A stretch of 64,000 bases of DNA from an uncultured Mucispirillum sp. (GCA_944324495.1 CALUWN010000008.1:1-64000); one strand, 5' to 3'; counted from the stretch's first letter, positions 8,386-17,778 are shown. Numbers and translations: made by a program. Notes: generated by a model not told the origin, from the letters alone.

Positions 8386-9192
8386 TTATTTATTATTCTT
8401 ACTGTATTTATTGCCTTTATAGTTATTTTTCTTACCCTTATCATCTACTATATTAATAACATTTTCTTCAGGTATAATCAAACCGTCTAAAGTGTCATTT
8501 AATTCAATATATTCAATATCATCGCCTTCCATACACTGACAGCCTTCGCAGTCATACTGTTCTTTTTCAAACATAAGGCAGCACATAAGCCTGCCACATA
8601 CACCAGAGATTTTATTAGGGTTCATAATTAAGTTTTGGTCTTTTGCCATTTTTATGGATATGTTATCAAAACGGCGTAAAAAGTTTGTGCAACACAGCTC
8701 CCTGCCACAAAGCCCAAAACCACCTACCATTTTAGTAGCGTCCCTAACACCAATTTGCCTCATCTCTATACGTGTTCTAAAAACTCTTGCTAAATCACGC
8801 ACCAACTGGCGAAAATCTACCCTGCCTTCTGATGTAAAATAAAATGTTATCTTGCTTCTATCAAGGCAGTATTCAGCAGATAATAACTTCATATCAAGCC
8901 CAGCATCTGATGATAATTTTTTACATACTTCAAAGGCTTTCGGCTCATCTTTTAAGTTCTGCTCTTTTGCACGTAAATCTTCTTCTGTGGCAATACGCAG
9001 TATGCTTTTCATAACCTGCTCTTCAGGTACTGATATATTACGCGGAGCAATACACACTCGTGCCATATCCTCACCCTTATCAGATTCTACAACTACATTA
9101 TCGCCTACTTTTATCTCAAAACCGTCACACAAAAAGTCATAAACTTTTCCTGCACGCTTAAATAAAACACCACAAGCATTATACTCTTTCAC
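8386..9192 (-). CDS. ricT: PSP1-domain protein RicT (YaaT-like)
   Basis: A 268-residue protein of the PSP1 C-terminal domain family, known as RicT/YaaT in Bacillus, where it forms the Fe-S-containing Ric complex that affects RNase Y and RNA turnover. Conserved blocks are VRDLARVFRTRIEMRQIGVRDATKM and a cysteine-rich region (GLCGRELCCTNF, SGVCGRLMCCL, CEGCQC), likely to bind metal or Fe-S. The C-terminal tail is Lys/Asn-rich and disordered. The N-terminus overlaps holB by 14 bases, as in the conserved holB-ricT pair. Whether the RNA-turnover role holds outside Firmicutes is an inference. Confidence 0.88.
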   Translation of the reverse strand: MKEYNACGVLFKRAGKVYDFLCDGFEIKVGDNVVVESDKGEDMARVCIAPRNISVPEEQVMKSILRIATEEDLRAKEQNLKDEPKAFEVCKKLSSDAGLDMKLLSAEYCLDRSKITFYFTSEGRVDFRQLVRDLARVFRTRIEMRQIGVRDATKMVGGFGLCGRELCCTNFLRRFDNISIKMAKDQNLIMNPNKISGVCGRLMCCLMFEKEQYDCEGCQCMEGDDIEYIELNDTLDGLIIPEENVINIVDDKGKKNNYKGNKYSKNNK

Positions 9193-10069
9193 TAAAAACC
9201 TCTATCGTCTTGCTTACAAAATCATGTTTTGCAAGCTCTATATTTATATTATAATTTAATCTGTTTAAAATTTCCAGTATATACTCCCCATACTGCATGT
9301 ATATGTAACTGCCACTTGATTTATACATTTCAAGTGCATAAGGGTATAAAAATTCCATAACAGATTTTATAACTGATAAATCATCTACACCTAATATATA
9401 TGTGGTAAAAGACTTATAATCTTTAGATTTAATATATTCTAAAATACTAAAAAGTTTTAAATCATTAATCAAAAACCCACGCTCTATTGAGCCGCCAGAA
9501 AGTTTTATAATATCATCACTAATATTATAATTATTTTCTACCATTACCTGCCTTACTTCATCAAAAGTTAATGGTGAAAAATTAACTAAAGCACACCTTG
9601 AGCGTATTGTAGGCAGTATCATATCATATTTAGATGTTATCAGTAAAAATAATGTATTTTCTCCCGGCTCTTCTAAAGTTTTTAAAAAGGCGTTGCCTGC
9701 AACAATATTTGCACCAGTAGAAAGTTTTTCAACACCATCTAAAATATATATTTTCCACTTGCCTAAAAACCCTGTCATACCTGAAGATTCAGATATGTTC
9801 CTAATGGTTTCCACATTTAATTCTTTATTTTCATATATATATAAATCAGCGTAATTATTAGCTTTTACCTGAGAGCAGTTTTGGCAGTCACAGTCTTCAA
9901 AAAAAGAGCCATTACTGCATAAAATACTACGGGCAAGCTCACAGGCAAAAAGCTTTTTACCTATACCGCTTATACCTGAAAAAATATAGCTGTGGTTTAT
10001 TCTGCCACTTGCTAAGATTTTTTTAAAAAAATCTTTCTGCCTGTTATGGCCTGCTACCTTGCTGCACAA
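9179..10069 (-). CDS. holB: DNA polymerase III subunit delta'
   Basis: A 296-residue clamp-loader subunit of the AAA+ fold. A Walker-A-like GISGIGKK is at about residue 34. A zinc module CDCQNC plus an upstream cysteine follows near 60. LDGVEKLS and the GNAFLKTLEEP segment (delta' hallmark) are next, then TIRSRC as the sensor/SRC motif. It loads the beta clamp together with delta and DnaX. The start overlaps the MOSC-MogA gene by 16 bases. The C-terminal domain is divergent but of the right length. Confidence 0.92.
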   Translation of the reverse strand: MCSKVAGHNRQKDFFKKILASGRINHSYIFSGISGIGKKLFACELARSILCSNGSFFEDCDCQNCSQVKANNYADLYIYENKELNVETIRNISESSGMTGFLGKWKIYILDGVEKLSTGANIVAGNAFLKTLEEPGENTLFLLITSKYDMILPTIRSRCALVNFSPLTFDEVRQVMVENNYNISDDIIKLSGGSIERGFLINDLKLFSILEYIKSKDYKSFTTYILGVDDLSVIKSVMEFLYPYALEMYKSSGSYIYMQYGEYILEILNRLNYNINIELAKHDFVSKTIEVFSERV

Positions 10070-10983
10070 TCAGACTTATCCCCTTGTAGTTTCTTAATAG
10101 TATGCTCTATAGCAGGCATAATAACTGATAAATTTTCAACTGCACCTTTTGGGCTTCCCGGAAGATTAATAATTAATGAACTTCCCCTTGTACCACATAC
10201 CGCGCGAGATACTATGGCACTTTTTGTAATTTTAAAGCTTTCTGCTCGCATTACTTCTTCAAAACCCGGCAGTCGTTTTTCAATTACTTCTAAAGTAACA
10301 TCTGGTGCTATATCCCTTGGAGAGATACCTGTTGAACCGTTTGTTATTATTAAATCTAATTTTTGAGTATCTGCAAAATCTTTTAAATTAAGCTCCAGCT
10401 TCTTTTTATCATCTGCTATTATTTCTTTGCGGATAAATGATGTGGATAAGTTTTCTGATATATATTTTTCTAAAGCAGGGCCTGTTAAATCTTCGTATTC
10501 GCCTTTGCTTGCCCTATCAGATAATGTAATAATACCAACAGAAAAACCGTTTTTGCCAAGGTTTTCTATTTCATCACCAACTTTTATTTCACCACTGCCA
10601 CGCACAACTGCAAATATACCCTCTTTAGGCATAACACATTCACCAGCATGGTAATATACAGCACACTTATGGTGGCATATTTTACCAATTTGAGAAATAA
10701 TAAGCTCAATATTATTAATTTTTATTTTGTTTCCAACAGGATATGAAAGTAAATCTATACCTTCTGTGGTAATATTTTCTGCAAAATCACCACTTTTTAC
10801 ATCAAGACCTTTTTCCTGCATTTTATGTATACTTTCAAGTGCTAATAAACTTACCTGCCTGTGCCACTTGCCAGCATGAGCATCACCTTTTATACCAAAA
10901 TCATCTTCTAAATATGCTGACGGCACATTTTCTTTAATAACACCTTTTCTATCACTAATAGATATTGCCTGTATTTTTCCCAT
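10054..10983 (-). CDS. MOSC domain - MogA (molybdopterin adenylyltransferase) fusion
   Basis: A 309-residue two-domain protein. Residues 1-145 form a MOSC domain (GIKGDAHAG, GDFAENITTEG, GKICHHKCAVY with the conserved cysteine), a fold that handles sulfur transfer on molybdenum cofactor. Residues of about 155-309 are MogA/MoaB-like: GIITLSDRASKGEYEDLTGP, TNGSTGISPRDIAPD, and NLPGSPKGAVE, which activate molybdopterin by adenylation. The start at 10983 has a GGAG site eight bases upstream; an in-frame upstream ATG lacks one. The TorD-like chaperone gene also points to molybdoenzymes in this organism. Confidence 0.88.
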   Translation of the reverse strand: MGKIQAISISDRKGVIKENVPSAYLEDDFGIKGDAHAGKWHRQVSLLALESIHKMQEKGLDVKSGDFAENITTEGIDLLSYPVGNKIKINNIELIISQIGKICHHKCAVYYHAGECVMPKEGIFAVVRGSGEIKVGDEIENLGKNGFSVGIITLSDRASKGEYEDLTGPALEKYISENLSTSFIRKEIIADDKKKLELNLKDFADTQKLDLIITNGSTGISPRDIAPDVTLEVIEKRLPGFEEVMRAESFKITKSAIVSRAVCGTRGSSLIINLPGSPKGAVENLSVIMPAIEHTIKKLQGDKSDCAAR

Positions 10984-11045
10984 ATTTAACTCCAAAATAA
11001 AATATGACAATTATATATACTATCAATAAATATTATTTTATGCAA

Positions 11046-11070
11046 CAAGATAAATTTGCGAACTAAATTT
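11046..11070 (+). repeat. Direct repeat left of the Panacea module
   Basis: The sequence aagataaatttgcgaacta plus aattt recurs at 12008-12033 with a single one-base indel. The pair brackets the two-gene Panacea operon and its presumed promoter almost exactly, 938 bases apart. Each copy contains AAATTT on both sides of gcgaact and so is itself weakly palindromic. Confidence 0.7.
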
Positions 11071-11086
11071 GCTTCCTGTATTTATT

Positions 11087-11119
11087 AAAAAAACAAAAAG
11101 GCAGGAATTAATCCTGCCT
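11087..11119 (-). terminator. Rho-independent terminator of the Panacea operon
   Basis: On the minus strand the stem AGGCAGGA / TCCTGCCT with a five-base loop is followed by a T-rich run (T4, G, T7). It overlaps the 3' end of the 101-residue gene, whose stop codon is at 11108. Confidence 0.85.
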
Positions 11120-11413
11120 ATATATTTGTTTAAAGTAAGTAGATATTATCTCTAATTTCTTATTTTCCAATTCATTATATTTTATTCCACAGTGGAAAAT
11201 ATTATTACTTTCATCTTCTATTTCTATTACACAAGAATATTGTTTATCACTTATATACTTAATATGTTCCTGCATACTGCTTAGATGATGCATTGTAACA
11301 AATTTCAAAAAATTATTCACCACACTACGTATTTTTATAGAAGTTTTGTAATGTGTAGTTGTTTTTGTTTGACTGAAAAACTTTTCTTCATTTATAAAAC
11401 TATGGTTAGCCAC
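11108..11413 (-). CDS. Small protein, candidate toxin partner of the Panacea protein
   Basis: A 101-residue protein of no recognised family, starting at a GTG one base after the stop of the Panacea gene (TAA-A-GTG), so almost certainly translationally coupled. It is mixed alpha/beta in appearance, basic in the N-terminal half (TTTHYKTSIKIRS) and lacks membrane segments or clear catalytic motifs. Panacea-domain proteins are known antitoxins paired with many unrelated small toxins (PanAT systems), so the position suggests a toxin. That role is inferred from context only. Confidence 0.55.
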   Translation of the reverse strand: MANHSFINEEKFFSQTKTTTHYKTSIKIRSVVNNFLKFVTMHHLSSMQEHIKYISDKQYSCVIEIEDESNNIFHCGIKYNELENKKLEIISTYFKQIYRQD

Positions 11414-11414
11414 T

Positions 11415-11915
11415 TTATTTCCAGTCTACATCAATATTATTATTCACCAACCTTTCCATAGCCACAAGTGCCACAGACATTTCTTCGCCATTTTCCAATG
11501 CTTTCCATGTTGATGTATGAGTTTCTTCGCTAATCTCACGTGCTGTTAACGTTCTTATTCGTTCTATTTGCCTGTCTAATATATCTATATCATCTTTGCT
11601 TAAAAATGATATATCTGCTTTGTTTATCGGTTTAAATATCCACTGACTCTCTTCATCTTCTCTGTATTGAGTGATATCACCACGATTAACAAGAGCTTCA
11701 AGTGCTTTATCAAGATTACGCGACATAGGGCCTCGTTCCTGTCTAGCATACCTGCAATTTGTAATTGTATAGCCTGAATTTATATATTTTTCTAAATCAG
11801 AAAACCACAATATTTTGTGTAACTTTACCTTACCCAAATCTTTTCCATTAATTCTATTTATTATATATAGAACTATTTCTATAAAATGTTCTGTATTAAA
11901 TTTTGCCATAATCAT
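11415..11915 (-). CDS. Panacea-domain (DUF4065/SocA-like) protein, candidate antitoxin
   Basis: A 166-residue protein with the Panacea pattern: KVKLHKILWFSDLEKY near residue 30, YARQERGPMSRNLDKAL near 55, a middle stretch FLSKDDIDILDRQIERI, and a C-terminal TSTWKALENGEEM. This domain (once DUF4065, also in SocA and phage GepA) neutralises diverse toxins in PanAT systems. The ATG preceded by 'aggatatgatt' starts about six bases upstream of an alternative ATG (MAKFNTE). It is the first gene of a two-gene operon set between 25-bp direct repeats. Confidence 0.85.
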   Translation of the reverse strand: MIMAKFNTEHFIEIVLYIINRINGKDLGKVKLHKILWFSDLEKYINSGYTITNCRYARQERGPMSRNLDKALEALVNRGDITQYREDEESQWIFKPINKADISFLSKDDIDILDRQIERIRTLTAREISEETHTSTWKALENGEEMSVALVAMERLVNNNIDVDWK

Positions 11916-12007
11916 ATCCTATTATAATTTTTATAATTAGTTAGGTTACATTTTCATTGTATTACAAAACCATTATTGTGTCAATAAAAATAAGATTTGT
12001 TCAATAC

Positions 12008-12033
12008 AAGATAAATTTTGCGAACTAAATTTA
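12008..12033 (+). repeat. Direct repeat right of the Panacea module
   Basis: This is the second copy of the repeat at 11046-11070, with one extra T. It lies between the Panacea gene's upstream region and a small secreted protein gene on the plus strand. Confidence 0.7.
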
Positions 12034-12069
12034 ATATTCTATGTCTTTACGTTTATAAGGGTTATATAT

Positions 12070-12333
12070 ATGAAATATTTTTTATTAGTACCACTATTAT
12101 TTTTATTTTTGACAGTATGTATTTGCTATGCTCAAACAAATGTTATTAAAAGCACAAATATTCCAAGAAGTAATAATTCAGCTTCAACTATCATTAATAA
12201 TAGAGTACAAAAAGATGCTGAGATTAATAAAATAAATAACGAACTTAATATGTATAAGGGAAAGCCAGATGGCTACTCTACACAAAAAGCTATGGAACTT
12301 GAAAAACAAAAAATTGATGTTAGAAATAAATAA
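12070..12333 (+). CDS. Small secreted protein of unknown function
   Basis: An 87-residue protein with a clear signal peptide (MKYFLLVPLLFLFLTVCICYA, cleavage before QTN). The mature 66 residues are polar, Asn/Lys-rich and partly helical, with no cysteine or recognised domain. 'aagggttatatat' just upstream of the ATG gives a weak ribosome site. It stands alone between the Panacea module and the chemotaxis receptor gene on the other strand. Confidence 0.55.
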   Translation: MKYFLLVPLLFLFLTVCICYAQTNVIKSTNIPRSNNSASTIINNRVQKDAEINKINNELNMYKGKPDGYSTQKAMELEKQKIDVRNK

Positions 12334-12447
12334 TACCAATTATTATATTTTAATATTTAAAACAAAGTATATTTTATAAGAAATAACAATCTTTATTATA
12401 TTATTTAGTTTTAAATATTCCTTAATCCTCATAAATAAGTGTTGGCC

Positions 12448-12474
12448 TACTCTTACTTTTAAAAAGCAAGAGTA
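12448..12474. terminator. Hairpin between the small secreted gene and the receptor gene
   Basis: Arms TACTCTTaCTTTT and AAAAGcAAGAGTA pair with a single mismatch and almost no loop. It sits about 30 bases past the stop of the minus-strand receptor gene and could terminate it. There is no long T-run, so the call is moderate. Confidence 0.5.
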
Positions 12475-12502
12475 TGGTTACCAACATTTATAATTTGCCT
12501 TT

Positions 12503-14485
12503 TTATACCCCTACTTTAAACCTGCTTACAAGCATTTTTAATCTTTCTGCCCGCTCTTGAAGGTGGCTGACAGTTGATGTTACCTGCTCTACTGCTGCAT
12601 TACTTTCTTCAATGCCTGCTGCTACAGTCTGTGCTTTATCTGATACATCTTGAATAGAATTATACTGCGTATTTACTTTTGATGATGCACTTTCTGTATC
12701 CTGAACTGCTTTATTTACACCCATAACCACATTATTAAATGACTTGGTAGTTTCACCTATCATATCCACCCCTGAAGCTACAACCTCACCAGATAATGCC
12801 ATCTCTTTTGATGCTTTCTCACTTTCGTTTTGGAAAGAACGTACAATCACTTCTATTTCACCTGTTGCATGCTGTGTGCGTTCTGCTAATTTTCTAACCT
12901 CATCTGCAACTACTGCAAAACCTCTGCCTGCTTCCCCAGCTCTAGCTGCTTCAATAGCTGCATTTAATGCAAGCAGGTTTGTCTGGTCTGCAATATCATT
13001 AATAACAGTTAAAATATTTCCTATCTCTGTAGAGCTTGATGATAACTCACTAATTGTACTAGATAATGATGATGTTTTCTCGCTTATCTCTAAAACATTA
13101 TTTTTAATATAACCAAGCTGAGAAGCACCTGCATTTGTCATATCTTTTGATTTATTCATTACATCTAAACATTCATTTAACTCCCTTGAAGACTCCATAG
13201 ATAAACTGCGAATATTATCAATATCTGTTACCATATTAGATATCTGCTCAGTTTGTGCTTCAAAAGTAGTTGATAACTGCTCCATAGTAGCTGCAAGCTG
13301 ATTATTACCACTTGCCACATCTTCTGAAGCCTCTTTTACTTCTGCAACTATTTCTTCCACATTAGCTATAAAAGCATTAAAGCTTTCTGCTAATTCATTA
13401 AGCTCATCTTTATTTTTGCTCATCAGCCTTAATGTTAAATCACCCTCTCCTTGAGTTAAATCCACCACACTTTTAATAAAATTTTTCAACTGCTTGATTA
13501 CACTAAAATATAAATAAACTACACCAGTCATACCTACTGCAATTGTAATTATAAAAAGCAACACCGCTATTGCCATTCCACGCTGCAAAGCCTTTGTGGA
13601 TTCTGCTGTAGATTTAATCACTAAATCATGAACTATATTGCCTAGCCTGCCGTTTAATTCCCTAATTTGAGCAGCATATGTAAACCGCTCTTTTTCTAAA
13701 GCAGACATTTTTTCACTAATTTCTAAAAGCCTGCTAAATGATGTTTTAGCTGCTGCCATATTTGTGCGTATTTTTTTTAAATCATTTATTAATTCCTGAT
13801 TGCCAATATTTGCTAAATCAGATTCTAAACGAACCATTACCCGCTCTGCCCTTGTAAATATTACAGGCACATTTTTAAGCATGGCCTCCTGCCTTGTTTT
13901 CATAGCCATAAAAGATGATGTTTTAATTAATGTAGAAAGTGAATTTAAGTTTGTAAACCTGTTATTAATATCAGCATTTATGCCTAATTTTTCACCTTTA
14001 TTAAATGATAAGGCTGCCTGATTTGCAACCGTATCTAAAGATTTATTCATATTTGAAGTACATTCTATATTATCTCTTAAAAATTCAAGATTATTTAAAA
14101 TGGTAGTTGTAAAATTTTGAACTAATGTATAATGCTCATCAATTAATTTATTTGTTTCCTCATACCACTTCTTGTTTTCTTCTGATGTTACAAAAGCCTT
14201 ATATTCTTCTGTATTTTTTAATAGCGATTTAATTAGATTTTGAGCATTATTATAAAAATCTTCGTTTAAGCTTGCCCCATATGATAATACATTAACCTGT
14301 AATGTTAGTGTATTTAATGATATCTGCTCCATTTTACTGTATGCTTTTAGATAATTACTGCCTATAAGCTCTGAAGTTTTAGCGGCACTGTATTCTGAAT
14401 AAATAGCAAATGCACTGTTGAAAAATGCTATGGCTAATACACCGCTGATAGATATAAAAATTTTGTGTGCAATAGTAAACTTCAT
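12503..14485 (-). CDS. Methyl-accepting chemotaxis protein
   Basis: A 660-residue receptor. The start at 14485 follows a strong GGAGGGGGAG site. TM1 is at about residues 8-28. A long helical periplasmic sensor (about 280 residues) follows, TM2 ([20 protein letters not shown]) is near 305-325, then a HAMP region ([12 protein letters not shown]). The cytoplasmic hairpin has the invariant tip sequence [16 protein letters not shown], followed by [16 protein letters not shown]. No C-terminal NWETF-type pentapeptide is present. The ligand is unknown. Flagellar genes are divergently transcribed next to it, consistent with a motility region. Confidence 0.95.
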   Translation of the reverse strand: MKFTIAHKIFISISGVLAIAFFNSAFAIYSEYSAAKTSELIGSNYLKAYSKMEQISLNTLTLQVNVLSYGASLNEDFYNNAQNLIKSLLKNTEEYKAFVTSEENKKWYEETNKLIDEHYTLVQNFTTTILNNLEFLRDNIECTSNMNKSLDTVANQAALSFNKGEKLGINADINNRFTNLNSLSTLIKTSSFMAMKTRQEAMLKNVPVIFTRAERVMVRLESDLANIGNQELINDLKKIRTNMAAAKTSFSRLLEISEKMSALEKERFTYAAQIRELNGRLGNIVHDLVIKSTAESTKALQRGMAIAVLLFIITIAVGMTGVVYLYFSVIKQLKNFIKSVVDLTQGEGDLTLRLMSKNKDELNELAESFNAFIANVEEIVAEVKEASEDVASGNNQLAATMEQLSTTFEAQTEQISNMVTDIDNIRSLSMESSRELNECLDVMNKSKDMTNAGASQLGYIKNNVLEISEKTSSLSSTISELSSSSTEIGNILTVINDIADQTNLLALNAAIEAARAGEAGRGFAVVADEVRKLAERTQHATGEIEVIVRSFQNESEKASKEMALSGEVVASGVDMIGETTKSFNNVVMGVNKAVQDTESASSKVNTQYNSIQDVSDKAQTVAAGIEESNAAVEQVTSTVSHLQERAERLKMLVSRFKVGV

Positions 14486-14668
14486 CTCCCCCTCCAAAAA
14501 ATTAAAAAATGTTACATCTGTTTCTCCTTATTATTCATACTAAAAATATATTATTTATCCTTTTATTTATTATACATTATACATTATATATCGCATAGTT
14601 CAAGAAATATTTATTTTTTTGAATATTTATAATATAAATGTACTTTTAAAAACTCTAAAATGAGTTTT

Positions 14669-14684
14669 TGGCACGCACCTTGCT
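14669..14684 (+). promoter_or_regulatory. Sigma-54 promoter of the flgF-flgG-flgA operon
   Basis: TGGCACGCACCTTGCT is a perfect match to the sigma-54 -24/-12 consensus TGGCAC-N5-TTGCW, with correct spacing. It ends 23 bases before the lipoprotein start at 14708. Sigma-54 control of hook-basal-body genes is established in many Gram-negative flagellar cascades. Translation from an upstream ATG at 14660 would read through this promoter and is therefore unlikely. Confidence 0.93.
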
Positions 14685-14707
14685 ATAGAAAAAGCGGAGG
14701 CGATATT

Positions 14708-15328
14708 ATGAAACGATTAATTACTTTATTATGTTTATTATTGGTTATCTCAGGGTGTTCAACAGTTGGCGGAGCTGTTGCAGTTGTAAATCCATTAAAC
14801 TTTACTAACACTGCTTTTTATCCATTACTTATTATTGGCGAATTAGAAACTAACTTTTCTTCTTTAGTAATTGATAAAACTAAAGCTCATGTTGAAGATT
14901 TTAGTGTAAACCCTTTTGAAGTTTTACCTGAAAAATCATTGATTTATGTTATGCCTGCTATTATGACTAGAAGCTACCAAAAATCATATGACACTTTCTA
15001 TTCTAATCTTGTTAAAAGGTATATTCAGATTAACAACTTTGCTGTTGTTACAGAAGATATAGAAAAAGCTGATTTTGTATTAATGACTACAGTTGCTGAA
15101 TCTCCAGAAAGAAGAAGAGGCACTAACTCATCTGTTGTATCTATCAGCATTATGGAAAAAAATGAAAGAGCTGTTTTTTACTCTAATATTAGAATAAACA
15201 GCAAATCAGATGAAAATTTTTACTACTACCCTTCAAAATCTGCAAGACCAGTTCATGAACTTACACTTTTAGGTTTTGAAGAAATTTTCCAATCAGGACT
15301 TCCACAAGCTTTTGGTATAGTGAGGTAA
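14708..15328 (+). CDS. Lipoprotein preceding flgF, unknown function
   Basis: A 206-residue lipoprotein. The ATG at 14708 follows GGAGG and gives a signal peptide with lipobox ISGC. The mature part is mixed alpha/beta (SLIYVMPAIMTRSY, ADFVLMTTVAESPE, VVSISIMEKNERAVFYSN). The 'property known, then ADFVL' layout recalls FlgO- and penicillin-binding-activator-like lipoproteins, but I cannot assign it. It is first in the sigma-54 operon and is followed 6 bases later by flgF, so a role at the flagellar base or outer membrane is a reasonable inference. Confidence 0.75.
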   Translation: MKRLITLLCLLLVISGCSTVGGAVAVVNPLNFTNTAFYPLLIIGELETNFSSLVIDKTKAHVEDFSVNPFEVLPEKSLIYVMPAIMTRSYQKSYDTFYSNLVKRYIQINNFAVVTEDIEKADFVLMTTVAESPERRRGTNSSVVSISIMEKNERAVFYSNIRINSKSDENFYYYPSKSARPVHELTLLGFEEIFQSGLPQAFGIVR

Positions 15329-15334
15329 TGTGTT

Positions 15335-16099
15335 ATGCAAAACGGATTATATACAGCTACAAGCGGACTTTTAATGCAACAAAATAGAGTGGATTCTATA
15401 TCCAACAACTTAGCAAATATGAATACTAATGGTTATAAAAGAGACAGGGCGGTGTTTTCAGTTTATAGACCAGAAGATAATAGATACCCACAAAATTTTA
15501 TTAGGCAGTCTCATTATAATAAAACTATTAATACAGTTACTTTATTACATGAAAACTCTGCTAATTTTGAAATGGGTCCTATTAAAGAAACTGGAAACAA
15601 ATTTGATTTTGCTCTGCAGCAGGAAAATGCTTTCTTTGCTGTGGATACTCCATGGGGTATAAGATACACTAGAGATGGAGCTTTTACTATTAACGATAAT
15701 GGCGAATTAGTTACTGCCGATGGTTTTAAAGTATTAAGCAGAAACGACCAAGGTGCAGGAAATATAGTGGTTGACCAAAACGCAAGGTTTGAAGTGGACA
15801 AAACTGGCACGATTTATGCTAATGGTATAGCAGGAGACCAACTTATGATTGTAGAGTTTGATGATGTGCGTCAACTCCAAAAAGTTGGTAGAAACCAGTT
15901 TGCTGCTGTGGATATTGAACCAACTGATGCAGAAAATGCAGGCGTTAGGCAGGGTTATGTTGAGGGAGCCAACGTAGACCCAATTGCTGAAATGGTTCAT
16001 ATGATTGAAGCATCAAGAGGATATGAAATGTACGCTAAAGTTGTACAAACTCATGATGAAATCAGTCAGAAAGCAGCATCACAAATTTTAACACAATAA
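15335..16099 (+). CDS. flgF: Flagellar basal-body rod protein FlgF
   Basis: A 254-residue axial protein of the proximal rod. The N-terminus (MQNGLYTATSGLLMQQ, then SNNLANMNTNGYKRD) and the C-terminus (GYVEGANVDPIAEMVHMIEASRGYEMYAKVVQ) are the conserved coiled-coil halves of rod/hook proteins. Divergence from the adjacent FlgG and the gene order flgF-flgG identify it. It is exported by the flagellar type III apparatus, so no Sec signal is present. Confidence 0.93.
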   Translation: MQNGLYTATSGLLMQQNRVDSISNNLANMNTNGYKRDRAVFSVYRPEDNRYPQNFIRQSHYNKTINTVTLLHENSANFEMGPIKETGNKFDFALQQENAFFAVDTPWGIRYTRDGAFTINDNGELVTADGFKVLSRNDQGAGNIVVDQNARFEVDKTGTIYANGIAGDQLMIVEFDDVRQLQKVGRNQFAAVDIEPTDAENAGVRQGYVEGANVDPIAEMVHMIEASRGYEMYAKVVQTHDEISQKAASQILTQ

Positions 16100-16123
16100 T
16101 AGTATTGTAAGGAGGAAAATACT

Positions 16124-16912
16124 ATGGTACGTTCACTTTGGACAGCAGCTACAGGTATGCAGGCACAACAAATGAATATTGATAATATGTCTAACAACCT
16201 GTCAAACGTAAACACACATGGGTTTAAAAAAGGTAGAATTTTATTCCAAGACCTTTTATACCAAGATATTAAAGCAGCAGGTGCTGTAACATCAGCAGGT
16301 ATTTACCACCCATCTGGTATTCAAATGGGTATGGGTGTTGCAACTGTTGCAATACAAAAAATTCACTCTCAAGGTAACTATGAAAATACCTATAATCAGC
16401 TTGATTTAACTATTGAAGGTGACGGTTATTTCCAAGTTACTTTACCTGATGGTAACATCGGCTATATTAGAAGTGGTGCATTTTCTATTGATGCCAATGG
16501 TGATGTAGTTACTCCAGAAGGCTATCTTTTAGAGCCGGGCATTAATATTCCTGATAATGCATTAAGTATTTCTGTATCAAGTGATGGTATATTCTCTGTT
16601 AAACTTCCGGGTGAAGATGAGGAAACTGAACTTGGTCAAATAGAAATCGCTCGTTTTATTAACCCTACAGGCTTAAGCTCAATAGGTGAAAATATTTACC
16701 TTGCAACTGGTGCTTCAGGGGCTGCTCAAGTTGGTATCCCTTCTGAAGATGGGTATGGGAAAGTAAGACAAGGGTTTTTAGAAACAAGTAACGTTGTTAT
16801 GGTTAATGAAATGGTTAATATGATTACAGGTCAGCGTGCTTATGAAATGAACTCTAAAGCAATTCAAACAAGTGATGAAATGCTTCAGACTGTTGCAGGG
16901 CTTAAACGCTAA
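16124..16912 (+). CDS. flgG: Flagellar basal-body rod protein FlgG
   Basis: A 262-residue distal rod protein, standard length for FlgG. It starts MVRSLWTAATGMQAQQ, has SNNLSNVNTHGFKKGR and the FlgG-type LFQDLLYQ segment, and ends QGFLETSNVVMVNEMVNMITGQRAYEMNSKAIQTSDEM. An AGGAGG site precedes the start. It follows flgF by 24 bases in the sigma-54 operon. Confidence 0.97.
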   Translation: MVRSLWTAATGMQAQQMNIDNMSNNLSNVNTHGFKKGRILFQDLLYQDIKAAGAVTSAGIYHPSGIQMGMGVATVAIQKIHSQGNYENTYNQLDLTIEGDGYFQVTLPDGNIGYIRSGAFSIDANGDVVTPEGYLLEPGINIPDNALSISVSSDGIFSVKLPGEDEETELGQIEIARFINPTGLSSIGENIYLATGASGAAQVGIPSEDGYGKVRQGFLETSNVVMVNEMVNMITGQRAYEMNSKAIQTSDEMLQTVAGLKR

Positions 16913-16923
16913 GGCGGTGTAAT

Positions 16924-17778
16924 ATGAAAAAATTTCTTATTATAACTACACTTGTGCTTTTTTCATGCTCTTATGCTTTTGCACAAATGGAAATAACTAT
17001 TGATAATGAATGTGTTTATCTTGATGAATTAACTGCAAGCCATGTACCACATAATAAAGTAGAGTGCGGTATTAGTGCTGGCAGTAAAGTTACTATCTCT
17101 AAAGATGTAATACAAAAACATATAGATGAAGCAGGTATTAATGGAACTGTACGCTCTGATGTAATAGTTTCTAGGCAGTGGGAAAAACTTTCCTATGATA
17201 AAGTTGCTAAACTTATTAAAGATGAATATGAAAAAGCACACCCTGAAACTGAAATATCCATAGAGCAAATCAGAATACCTGATAACCTTTATGATATTGA
17301 TAATAGCAATTTAAAAATCAGTGTGGATACTTCAAAACTAGGCTCAGCTTATGCAGAAGTTAGCCGTGAAAACAGTAAATACCAAATTTACTACTATGTT
17401 AAAGGCTTTAAAACTGCATATGTTACAAAAGAAAGAGTTAAAACCGGAGAAAGCCTTGCTGGTAAAATTACACAAGAAAAAGTAGATGTTACAAATATTA
17501 AAAATCAACTTGTAACAGATATTGAAAGTGTAGCAGCTGCTAAAAATATGCCTGCTGGGAAAATTTTGACTACTGACTTAGTGTCAGAAAAACCAGCCCT
17601 TAAAAAAGGCGAAGCTGTTAAAATAATTGTTTCAAATGGCACACTCTATATTGAAACTCAAGGGGTAGTGGAAGAAAATGCTCTCCCTGGGAAAAAAGTT
17701 CTTGTTAGAAATACTGCTTCCCAAAAAGTGATAACTGCAAGCTATGTTGGCAACGGTGTAGTAAAAGCAGATTTTTAA
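16924..17778 (+). CDS. flgA: Flagellar P-ring assembly chaperone FlgA
   Basis: A 284-residue periplasmic protein with a Sec signal (MKKFLIITTLVLFSCSYAFA). The C-terminal half is a SAF-type domain: VKTGESLAGKITQEKV, the AAKNMPAGKILTTDLV and PALKKGEAVKIIVSNG segments, and the closing GKKVLVRNTASQKVI. FlgA assists polymerisation of FlgI into the P ring. It is longer than E. coli FlgA (about 219), owing to an extra N-terminal region, a common variant. flgI itself is not in the window. Confidence 0.92.
   Translation: MKKFLIITTLVLFSCSYAFAQMEITIDNECVYLDELTASHVPHNKVECGISAGSKVTISKDVIQKHIDEAGINGTVRSDVIVSRQWEKLSYDKVAKLIKDEYEKAHPETEISIEQIRIPDNLYDIDNSNLKISVDTSKLGSAYAEVSRENSKYQIYYYVKGFKTAYVTKERVKTGESLAGKITQEKVDVTNIKNQLVTDIESVAAAKNMPAGKILTTDLVSEKPALKKGEAVKIIVSNGTLYIETQGVVEENALPGKKVLVRNTASQKVITASYVGNGVVKADF

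Noticed and set aside
14660-14707. Upstream start for the lipoprotein before flgF
   Set aside because: The segment contains a perfect sigma-54 promoter; the ATG at 14708 has a GGAGG site and gives a proper lipoprotein signal.
15429-15662. Second-frame open reading frames inside flgF and other flagellar genes
   Set aside because: They are shadows of strongly conserved genes and have no signals of their own.
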